From positions 186,001-250,000 of the forward strand of contig JAUIBA010000004.1 in NCBI GenBank assembly GCA_030427635.1: a stretch of DNA of 64,000 nt, written 5' to 3'. Source of the DNA: Bacteroidia bacterium (GTDB lineage: Bacteria; Bacteroidota; Bacteroidia; Chitinophagales; Chitinophagaceae). Below, piece after piece: positions 39,092 through 46,480 of this stretch (within the stretch, counting starts at the first letter, position 1; the number at the start of each line of letters is the position of its first letter). The translations under genes were made by a program, and so were the position numbers. The notes beneath the pieces were generated by a model that did no database searches, was not told the DNA's origin, and saw only the letters and a program-made list of their open reading frames with translations.

Positions 39092-39607
39092 TCATATTTT
39101 AAACCCTACCGATAAGCCTAAAAACCATGAACCAATCAAATAAAAATTCTCACGTTTAGAAGAAATAGGATCAAGAGTATGAGCTCTACGATAAAACCCG
39201 TTTATTGCTACAGACGCATATGGTCCATTACCTCGTTTATTGACCTTATATTGATACCCCAACCCACAAGAATGAAACAAACCCATGAGTGATAATTTTG
39301 TGTCATCCCATCGTGTCACAGGGTAAATCGCGGGACCTAAATCAAAAAACAGAAATGTTGCACTCTTTTTTCTTTCCCAGTTTCTGCGAACATCTACATT
39401 ACATGCAGAATATACTTCAGGATATGCCAAACTGAAATAAGCACGCACACCGCCACCTATATCCCAGTGTTTTTTCCACTTTACATCATATGTTGCTGAA
39501 AATCCGGGAACATTTACTGTGGCGTCTAAATAAATAGCATGCTTTTTCTGAGCATAAGTAGCAAAGCATCCCCCAAACAAAAAAAGAAATACAAGTATAT
39601 TTTTCAT
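39092..39607 (-). CDS. Small outer-membrane-like protein of unknown function
   Basis: A 171-residue protein. ATG 39607 gives a clean signal peptide, MKNILVFLFLFGGCFATYAQ; the frame extends 26 codons further but loses that feature. The mature part alternates in the manner of an 8-strand barrel (KHAIYLDATVNVPGFSATYD, WDIGGGVRAYFSLAYPE, GPYASVAINGFYRRA) and ends in FLGLSVGFKI, a hydrophobic last strand. Function not recognised; no partner gene is apparent. Confidence 0.62.
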   Translation of the reverse strand: MKNILVFLFLFGGCFATYAQKKHAIYLDATVNVPGFSATYDVKWKKHWDIGGGVRAYFSLAYPEVYSACNVDVRRNWERKKSATFLFFDLGPAIYPVTRWDDTKLSLMGLFHSCGLGYQYKVNKRGNGPYASVAINGFYRRAHTLDPISSKRENFYLIGSWFLGLSVGFKI

Positions 39608-39752
39608 GGCACACAAGATAGAAACAACACGCCATGATATAATCTCCTGTACCTCAGTATTTTTTACGATTTTAGTTAGAAGCAAATACAGACAAACCTT
39701 ACGTCCGGCCTTTTCTTTAAAAGCTACTGGTAATGGAAGTGATATTGAATAA

Positions 39753-41258
39753 TCAGTACGATAGTGAATTGTCAGAAATATCCCTGATTACATTATCCAG
39801 TTCATGCGATGCACTTACTATACCGTTTAGCAGTTCCTGATGCTCCTTTGACAGCTCCTTTTCCTCCTGCAGCAGATACACCAGCCCCAGTAGTCTTGCC
39901 AAAGGAGCCCTGATGACGTGGGACTGCATCCAGGCTATTTTCTCCATTTTTTCCTGAGTAGTTTTCGCCTTTGTAATATCCAGGCAGGCACCTATCATTT
40001 TTACAGGCCTATCATTTTCACCTGTTATCAGTTGTGTCCATGTTTTCATGTACCGTATCTCACCATCGGGGCATATAATCCTGTCTTCTGAAATCATACT
40101 CTGCCCAGACTCCAATACACGCTGAATATTCTGACGCACTTTCTCTACATCTTCAGGGTGAATAAGCCCTATAAGACTTTCCAGTGTAGGTACAAACTCT
40201 CCTTTACGCACACCATATATATGATACAGCACATCAGACCATACTATCTTATTCATGTCTATATCCCACTGCCATGTCCCAAGATTGGCAAGCGACTCTC
40301 CCTGCGCTATTAGAGCATTTGCCTCCTGTACCATCTGCGCATAATGCCGGTTCTCCAGTATTATTTTCAGGATGGCCGCAGCTCTGGTAATCAGTGATAT
40401 CTCGCTTATGTCGGGTGACATTACTGTAGTGTAGTAAATACCAAACGTGGCTATTACATTGTCCTGACTATCTATTATAGGATACGACCAGCAGGCCCTG
40501 AGCCCGTGTGACAGCGCAAAATCCTTATAGTCTTTCCATATCTCATCATGCTCTATATCATTCACAATGACCATGCTTTTGGTATAAACCGCTGCCCCGC
40601 AGGAGCCCGCATATGGTCCTGCCGGCTGGTCATTTATAGCTGTAGTATATGCTTCCGGCAGCGACGGTGACACCCAGCTATACCCCCTGCCGTCACTAAT
40701 ACGCATCACAGAGCATTTCATGTGCGGAAACAGCTTTTCCATTCCCTGTACATAGAAAGTCAGTACAGTCTCTGTATCGCTATCTTTTTGTGCATTTAGC
40801 TCCAGCACTTCCTTTTCCAGACGGTCCAGTTCAGTATGCAGCCGCGTTTCTGTAACATCTACCATTATACCCCGTAGCCAGCGCGGGCTACCCTCCTCTA
40901 TTACTACAGATACAACGTCTTTAATCCATACCAGGCTACCATCTGCCTTTATCATCCGGTAATCGAACGTATGGTTACGGGCAAGTTGTGTTTCATAATG
41001 GCAATACCTGACTGCATATTCCCTGTCATCGGGATGTATATGCTCCGTCCAGAAATGAGGGGAACCAAGCCACTCTTCAGGCGTATAACCCAGAATACGC
41101 GCTACACTGTCACTAACAAAAGTAAATTCAAAAGTTGCTGCATCAGCCTCCCACACTATACCATCCACAGCATCAAGCATGGCCTTATACTTATCAGCCG
41201 ATAAAGTCGGGGATATTTCCTTACTACCTTCTATAGTATTTCCTGCACGCTCCTCCAT
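39753..41258 (-). CDS. PAS-GAF-PAS signalling protein with kinase dimerisation segment but no ATPase domain
   Basis: A 501-residue cytoplasmic protein. A PAS_3-type domain (about 25-140: YKAMLDAVDGIVWEAD, then HPDDREYAVRYC) is followed by a GAF domain (about 145-305: SCGAAVYTKSMVIVNDIEHD, LRACWSYPIID). A second PAS_3 domain (about 320-430: LGTWQWDIDMNKIVWSD, LIGLIHPEDVEK) comes next. The last 60 residues are HisKA-like, with an H-box in WMQSHVIRAPLARLLGL. The protein then stops; neither the N, G1 nor G2 boxes occur in it or in the 140 bases that follow in any frame. It may act as a sensor for a kinase in trans or as a decoy, and no response regulator is nearby. Confidence 0.82.
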   Translation of the reverse strand: MEERAGNTIEGSKEISPTLSADKYKAMLDAVDGIVWEADAATFEFTFVSDSVARILGYTPEEWLGSPHFWTEHIHPDDREYAVRYCHYETQLARNHTFDYRMIKADGSLVWIKDVVSVVIEEGSPRWLRGIMVDVTETRLHTELDRLEKEVLELNAQKDSDTETVLTFYVQGMEKLFPHMKCSVMRISDGRGYSWVSPSLPEAYTTAINDQPAGPYAGSCGAAVYTKSMVIVNDIEHDEIWKDYKDFALSHGLRACWSYPIIDSQDNVIATFGIYYTTVMSPDISEISLITRAAAILKIILENRHYAQMVQEANALIAQGESLANLGTWQWDIDMNKIVWSDVLYHIYGVRKGEFVPTLESLIGLIHPEDVEKVRQNIQRVLESGQSMISEDRIICPDGEIRYMKTWTQLITGENDRPVKMIGACLDITKAKTTQEKMEKIAWMQSHVIRAPLARLLGLVYLLQEEKELSKEHQELLNGIVSASHELDNVIRDISDNSLSY

Positions 41259-41395
41259 TTTACAATTATCAATGCTAAGTTAAACAACTTTTAATGGCTA
41301 TGACGCACAGATGAATCAAACATGCAAAAATTGTGCAGATAATATATTAAAATATACAGGAAGGAGCTAATCAAAAACATAGCCGCAGTTATTTA

Positions 41396-41839
41396 CTAAT
41401 CCTCTATGGCCTCTATCCCCTGCTCTTTCAGGCGGGCCAGTGCTTCTTTCATCGCTACCACCTTATCTGCCGGGTGCCCATGCCATATGGTTACCTCCCC
41501 CACTACCCTGAATGGCTCTTTTGATCGGTATGACTTTGTCGGGTTTCCGGGAAACTTTTTATCTGTTACATTAGGATCATCCTCCAGCTCACCGGTGGGC
41601 TCTACAAGATATATTCTCTCCTTCCCATCGCCCTGAGCCAGCTCTGCCCCCCAGATAGCAGCATCAATAGTAGCGGTGAGATATACATACTTTGCATTAT
41701 TCCTTTGCCCATAATTAGAGTTGGTACCGGGTACTATAAGGCTACCTATTTTCAGCGTTGCTTTTGTACCGTGAAAGTAAGTCTGTGCAAAAGGACTATG
41801 AGCTACAGGTACTACATCATTATCTTGTTCCATTTTCAT
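41396..41839 (-). CDS. arr: NAD+-rifampin ADP-ribosyltransferase (Arr)
   Basis: Arr inactivates rifamycins by ADP-ribosylating the C23 hydroxyl. The 147-residue protein has the family pattern throughout: FAQTYFHGTKATLKIGSLI (His-Gly-Thr at the NAD site), YVYLTATIDAAIWGAELA (Tyr), and RIYLVEPTGELEDDPNVTDK (catalytic Asp region). SYRSKEPFRVVGEV follows. ATG 41839 (MKMEQDND) was taken; 41833 is equally possible, and the 10 codons above are not family-like. It stands alone on the minus strand. The rpoB gene in this window has wild-type rifampicin-site residues, so arr would matter. No integron or transposon flank is seen. Confidence 0.9.
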   Translation of the reverse strand: MKMEQDNDVVPVAHSPFAQTYFHGTKATLKIGSLIVPGTNSNYGQRNNAKYVYLTATIDAAIWGAELAQGDGKERIYLVEPTGELEDDPNVTDKKFPGNPTKSYRSKEPFRVVGEVTIWHGHPADKVVAMKEALARLKEQGIEAIED

Positions 41840-41948
41840 ATACAGTTTACAGGAATCAACTTTACGCACCTAACAGATAACACGACACAACAAATGTACC
41901 ATGTTACCAGCCTGATGCATTAAAATAAAATCAGAAAAAAAATTTTCA

Positions 41949-44219
41949 CTAACGCACAATGGCCTGTATTGCGGCCTCACCATTGCCGGTGCGCAATTTC
42001 ACAATATACATTCCCGGCACCGCATTACCCAAAGGAATACGGAAACGGTTTGTGCCCTGTACTGCCTGCTGGTAATGATGATATATCATACGGCCCGCAA
42101 GGTCATATACAGCTATACTAACCTGCTCTGATGCAGGTGCGGAATAATCGAGCAGGAAATTGCCATTGCCCGGATTGGGATAAAGAACACAATCGGGCCG
42201 GGTACCGGTATAAGTATATGTTCCCAGATCGGTAAGTATCTTTTTCAGCGCACCATAGGCATTTATCTTACCATGTCCCCAGTTGTTATTTCCTGCAGCA
42301 GGTATAGCACCGGTGTAAGAATCTTTAATAGCAGTCTCAAACAGTGCATCCTTCAGGCTGGCAGGTGTAAGCGCAGGATTGGCCTGTAGCAGCAGTGCTA
42401 CTATACCCGATGCCGCAGGCGCCGATGCAGAAGTTCCGATAAACTCACAGTAATAATAATCCTTGCCAGAACCAGGATCTGTATACTTTGCAATAACGCT
42501 GCTGCTGTTAGTTCCCGTAGGAGTGCGGCTGGTATCGTATGAGCTCATAGAAGTAGCTATAGTAAGACCAGGTGCAGCGATATCTGGCTTTATACGACCG
42601 TCTATCATAGGTCCGCGGCTGGAGAATGGCACCAGCCTGTTGGCAAGTACATAACCGGAGTAATTCCAGTTATTACCATTAATGTCCGTAAAGCCAACCT
42701 TGGATGCATATGCCCCCACCAGTAGTGTAGACATACTGCTGCCCATATCACTTACCGTACTGGTTACATTTCCCTGACTGGCCCACATAGTGCCATAATT
42801 GGCAAAAGCACTCTGAAACTTATAGGGGAAGCCATAATAGTAGTACTCATCCCACATATCTATTTTACCATCGGTACCCTTTACGGCTACCAGCACTGTA
42901 TCTGTGGTCTTATTAAAAATATTTACGGTAATGCGGGGTTTGCCATTATCTTCAGCAGCCGAGGTGATGAACTGCACAAAGCAGGTATCTATACCGTTTG
43001 AGCCTATAAGGAACATATCCGTTACAGCATCATCTATACAATGAAAGCCGGTTGTAGGCCCTTCCGTAAGTCCGGCAGTGTAAAGTGTAGCCTTAGCGCA
43101 GAAGGTTTTTCCGGGCTCACCCCATACATCTACCCATGTGCGTTTATATACCGATGGGTTGAACGTAAGGAAGGATTGTATTACAGTATCAGTAGTGGTA
43201 AACGTTTTGGAAAGGTGTATCTTCTCCTCGCCCTCATTGCCTGCACTCATTACCACAATCTTGCCTGGCCCCATAAGTGCATCTACACCCTCATTAAAAA
43301 GTGAAGTGCCATCATGCGAGCCCGATTGTGAACCCCAGCTGATATTTACCACACAGGGCTTACTCACCGAGGTGGCATAGTCAAATATATAATTAACGCC
43401 ATCCAGAAAATCAGAGAAGCCACCCTGCATCCATTGCCCACCTATAGAATCTCGGCGCACGCATACCATCACCATATCAGACTCATACGCCATACCCCTG
43501 AACCGTAAACTACTGGTAGCCGTACTGCCATACCCTGACCCGGCAGCCATTCCGGCTACAGAAGTACCGTGATTCTGCTTCGGGTCATCTGTGCCTTCTG
43601 CTTTTATAGCGGCATCACCTACTATCTCTTTACCATAGGTATAGCCCGAAGGTGGCGCGGCGCTACCATTCATCTGCCATACCTTCTTTATGCGGTAATT
43701 AGTATATGTAGTATCGTAAAATGTAGGATGATTATAGTCAAAACCAAAATCAATGACACCTACCACCACATCTTTGCCACTGTATGGCATGGGCAGGTCG
43801 TAACCACCGTGTACAGAGTCTACACGGGTTGTTTTCCGGGCTACATCCAATTGGGGGAATACCGGCTCATCCAGTTGTATATATTTAATGCCGGGCAATG
43901 CCGTAAATGCACTTACCTGCTGCACCGGTAGCTTTACAGTCCACACTGCGCCTGCTTTAGTACCTACATGTGCACCTATTCCGTTAAGGCCAGACTGCGC
44001 CTGCGCAGCATCTGATACCTTTATTAAAGCACTGATGAATATATTCCCTGCATTGTCTTCATTATATACATAGCCGGGCTGTAACCTGCCGGCATATTGT
44101 TCTATCTCATGCAGATACTTTTTAGTAATCGGAGACAGCTTTGCTACCGACTGTGCATATGTACCATATGAGGCCGACAGAAGGGTACCTGCCAGCAATG
44201 CAGAGAAAAGTGATTTCAT
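41949..44219 (-). CDS. Secreted subtilisin-like (S8) peptidase with T9SS sorting domain
   Basis: A 756-residue exported serine protease. The signal peptide is MKSLFSALLAGTLLSASYGTYAQ. A propeptide-like segment (to about 130) precedes the catalytic domain. The triad is visible as Asp in VGVIDFGFDYNHPTF, His in QNHGTSVAGMAAGSG and Ser in GTSASAPAASGIVALLLQAN. An insert between His and Ser of about 300 residues (beta-rich, including the PA-like FLIGSNGIDTCFVQFI) is longer than in simple subtilases. The last 80 residues form a T9SS type A sorting domain (CVLYPNPGNGNFLLDY, then PGMYIVKLRTG). Likely cell-surface or secreted, for nutrition. Confidence 0.93.
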   Translation of the reverse strand: MKSLFSALLAGTLLSASYGTYAQSVAKLSPITKKYLHEIEQYAGRLQPGYVYNEDNAGNIFISALIKVSDAAQAQSGLNGIGAHVGTKAGAVWTVKLPVQQVSAFTALPGIKYIQLDEPVFPQLDVARKTTRVDSVHGGYDLPMPYSGKDVVVGVIDFGFDYNHPTFYDTTYTNYRIKKVWQMNGSAAPPSGYTYGKEIVGDAAIKAEGTDDPKQNHGTSVAGMAAGSGYGSTATSSLRFRGMAYESDMVMVCVRRDSIGGQWMQGGFSDFLDGVNYIFDYATSVSKPCVVNISWGSQSGSHDGTSLFNEGVDALMGPGKIVVMSAGNEGEEKIHLSKTFTTTDTVIQSFLTFNPSVYKRTWVDVWGEPGKTFCAKATLYTAGLTEGPTTGFHCIDDAVTDMFLIGSNGIDTCFVQFITSAAEDNGKPRITVNIFNKTTDTVLVAVKGTDGKIDMWDEYYYYGFPYKFQSAFANYGTMWASQGNVTSTVSDMGSSMSTLLVGAYASKVGFTDINGNNWNYSGYVLANRLVPFSSRGPMIDGRIKPDIAAPGLTIATSMSSYDTSRTPTGTNSSSVIAKYTDPGSGKDYYYCEFIGTSASAPAASGIVALLLQANPALTPASLKDALFETAIKDSYTGAIPAAGNNNWGHGKINAYGALKKILTDLGTYTYTGTRPDCVLYPNPGNGNFLLDYSAPASEQVSIAVYDLAGRMIYHHYQQAVQGTNRFRIPLGNAVPGMYIVKLRTGNGEAAIQAIVR

Positions 44220-44236
44220 ATCAAAAGTGTTTCATA

Positions 44237-44244
44237 CAAAGATA
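44237..44244 (-). promoter_or_regulatory. -7 box of the S8 peptidase gene
   Basis: Minus-strand TATCTTTG, identical to the boxes of sdhC and rpoB, 17 bases before the ATG. The -33 box is weak (ATTG at one base off the usual spacing). Confidence 0.5.
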
Positions 44245-44282
44245 GGCGGAAAAAAGTCCGCACCCAATGCATGAAATACCTT

Positions 44283-45284
44283 TTATGAACCAGCTTCAGA
44301 TGTTGTATAAAATGCCCTGAAATAGTCTACCGTAAGGCGCAACCCATCCAGAAACTGCTGTGTAGGCTCATAACCCAGTAACTTTGAGGCCTTTGATATA
44401 TCTGCGAGAGAGTCTCTGATATCTCCGGCTCTTGGCTCCCTGTAAGTAGGTGCATGCGCTATCTGCAACATGTCTTCTATAGCCTTGTAAAGGAAGTTAA
44501 CGGTGAAGTTATTACCTGTAGCTACATTATATGCCTGCCCGAATGCAGCCTCATCAGTAGCCAGCATAGCGCGTATATTGGCCTGTACGGCATTTTCTAC
44601 ATAAGTAAAGTCCCGGGTCTGCTCCCCGTCTCCGTTTATATATACAGGAGTACGGTTAAGAATACCGGTCACAAACAGTGGTATTACAGCAGCATAAGGT
44701 CCATCAGGATCCTGACGGGGACCAAATACGTTGAAATAACGTAATCCCGCCACCTTCATACCGTAAAGGTTTTTAAATACATTAGCATAGAGCTCATTGG
44801 TCATCTTGGTCACCGCATAGGGCGACAACAGATTGCCTGTGCGCTGTTCTACCTTCGGCAGATTGGGCTCATCTCCATATACTGATGAGGAAGATGCATA
44901 AACAAATGTCTGCACCCCACTGTTTTTTGCAGCCGTAATCATATTCACAAAGCCACTCACATTCACATCATTACTGGTAACGGGGTCTTTTACAGAGCGT
45001 GGTACAGAACCCAGTGCCGCCTGATGCGAAACAAAATCTATATCGGCACATGCCCGCTCACAAGCTGTCACATCCCTTATATCACCCTCCATAAACTCAT
45101 AAGCCGCATTTCCCGAGAATAAGTCTACATTGGTACGGTTGCCGGTGAGGAAATTATCCAGTACCCGCACCTTAGCCGCTCCATGCAGCAGCAGATACTC
45201 CACAATGTGAGAACCTATAAAGCCGGCACCACCAGTAATAAGAAAACGCTTACCGGAAATATCGGTATTGTGAAAAACAGCCAT
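44283..45284 (-). CDS. Nucleotide-sugar 4-epimerase (WbpP/GalE-like SDR)
   Basis: A 333-residue extended SDR enzyme. NAD binding is by RFLITGGAGFIGSHIVEYLL; the Ser is in YASSSSVYGDEP and the active-site Tyr-Lys in SPYAVTKMTNELYA. Sugar-site motifs RYFNVFGPRQDPDGPYAAVI and GDGEQTRDFTYVENAVQANI are those of UDP-GlcNAc/GlcNAcA C4-epimerases (WbpP, TviC). The exact substrate cannot be told from sequence alone. It would feed capsule, LPS or O-glycan synthesis, but no glycan cluster is here. It lies between the protease and the THX gene, all on the minus strand. Confidence 0.88.
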   Translation of the reverse strand: MAVFHNTDISGKRFLITGGAGFIGSHIVEYLLLHGAAKVRVLDNFLTGNRTNVDLFSGNAAYEFMEGDIRDVTACERACADIDFVSHQAALGSVPRSVKDPVTSNDVNVSGFVNMITAAKNSGVQTFVYASSSSVYGDEPNLPKVEQRTGNLLSPYAVTKMTNELYANVFKNLYGMKVAGLRYFNVFGPRQDPDGPYAAVIPLFVTGILNRTPVYINGDGEQTRDFTYVENAVQANIRAMLATDEAAFGQAYNVATGNNFTVNFLYKAIEDMLQIAHAPTYREPRAGDIRDSLADISKASKLLGYEPTQQFLDGLRLTVDYFRAFYTTSEAGS

Positions 45285-45315
45285 AATGTAGAAGAGTTGA
45301 GCAGTAAGACTATAG

Positions 45316-45346
45316 AAAAAGACCGTACGCTTATGCAGGTACGGCC
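45316..45346 (-). terminator. Terminator of the THX gene
   Basis: An 8-bp stem (45339-45346 with 45321-45328, one G-U pair) is followed on the minus strand by five T (45320-45316). It lies 28 bases past the THX stop and ahead of the epimerase gene. Confidence 0.75.
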
Positions 45347-45373
45347 CTTATATCTTCAGATGTACAGAAGCAA

Positions 45374-45490
45374 TTAAGCTTTTTTTGCAGCCTTTGCAGC
45401 AGCTCTTTTACCTGTACGTGCAGTGCGTGATTTGCCGAAGCTACCAATCGCGATTTTTCCTTTTTTTGTGCGTCTATCGCCCCTTCCCAT
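45374..45490 (-). CDS. 30S ribosomal protein THX
   Basis: A 38-residue, very basic protein too short for most gene finders. It starts MGRGDRRTKKGKI, the THX signature, then IGSFGKSRTAR, and ends in a run of Ala and Lys (AAAKAAKKA). Thermus Thx sits at the top of the 30S head and stabilises RNA helices. Bacteroidota carry such short homologues. It is a single gene with its own terminator, divergent from tmk. Confidence 0.88.
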   Translation of the reverse strand: MGRGDRRTKKGKIAIGSFGKSRTARTGKRAAAKAAKKA

Positions 45491-45611
45491 AATAATATTA
45501 ATTTAATAAATTGGTTGAATAACCTTACAAAAGTAACACAAAAAAGGAAATTTCATCCTGTATGCCTATAGTCATTTAAAGGTTTTATTACTTTGCTGCC
45601 ATACTCCACTC

Positions 45612-46241
45612 ATGAGCAGTAACTTATTTATAGCAATAGAAGGCACTGACGGTAGCGGCAAGAGTACCCAGGCCCGCTTACTGGCCGAGCGACTCACCAA
45701 TGCCGGCCACAGTGTACATACAACATTTGAACCTACCAGTGGGCACATAGGCAGGCTGCTGCGCAGCATACTGAAAGGTGAAATAAAAGCTGACCAGAAA
45801 GCTATTGCAGCACTGTTTCTGGCCGACAGGCTGGACCACCTGCTTCGGGAGGAAGATGGTATGGTAAAGAAAATGCAGGAAGGCTATTCTGTAATCTGCG
45901 ACAGGTATTACTTCTCCTCATATGCCTATCATAGTGTATATACTGATATGGACTGGGTAATAGACTGTAACCGTATGTGTGCAGCTACCCTTCGCCCCCA
46001 CCTCACTATATTTATAGATGTGCCTACAGATGAGTGCATGACGCGCATTGCTGCCGGCCGGGAGTCGGCAGAGCTGTATGAAACCACCGAAATACTGCAA
46101 AAGGTACGTAGCAACTACCTGACAGCTATCGAAAAGCTGAAGGATACGGAGAAGGTAGTAACAGTTAACGGCTCCGGTACAATAGAGGAAGTAGCGGAAC
46201 GCGTATGGCAGGCATATATCGCAATTTCGGATAACAGATGA
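45612..46241 (+). CDS. tmk: Thymidylate kinase
   Basis: Phosphorylates dTMP to dTDP. The 209-residue protein has the P-loop EGTDGSGKSTQA (residues 10-21), the DRY-type motif CDRYYFSSYAYHS, and a LID region with RIAAGRESAELYE. Length is normal. A near-consensus TTACTTTG box is found 16 bases before the ATG at 45612. Confidence 0.96.
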   Translation: MSSNLFIAIEGTDGSGKSTQARLLAERLTNAGHSVHTTFEPTSGHIGRLLRSILKGEIKADQKAIAALFLADRLDHLLREEDGMVKKMQEGYSVICDRYYFSSYAYHSVYTDMDWVIDCNRMCAATLRPHLTIFIDVPTDECMTRIAAGRESAELYETTEILQKVRSNYLTAIEKLKDTEKVVTVNGSGTIEEVAERVWQAYIAISDNR

Positions 46242-46456
46242 TATTTATACTGCATGCTTTTCATATTGTTATATGATTACCCCTGCATTATGGCAACACT
46301 ATGCCAGCGTACTGCCCATATAAATTGATGGTTCTATTTCCTTAATATAATCCCTTCTCGTTGCCCTCAATTACTACTTGTATATATATTGTTAAAGGGC
46401 AATAGGATATCTGTATGAGGCGTTAAATTACCTTAGGAAAATAAGGTACTAGTCTA

Positions 46457-46464
46457 TACTTTTG
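46457..46464 (+). promoter_or_regulatory. -7 box of the YfhO-like gene
   Basis: TACTTTTG fits TAnnTTTG and ends 16 bases before the ATG at 46481. In the 239-base gap behind tmk there is also a TTGCCCT...AGGGCAA inverted repeat (about 46361-46411); nothing else is seen. Confidence 0.45.
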
Positions 46465-46480
46465 AGTTTTCACCTTGATT

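Noticed and set aside
41396-41839. arr as an integron cassette
   Set aside because: No attC-like inverted repeat or integrase, and neighbours are ordinary Bacteroidota genes.
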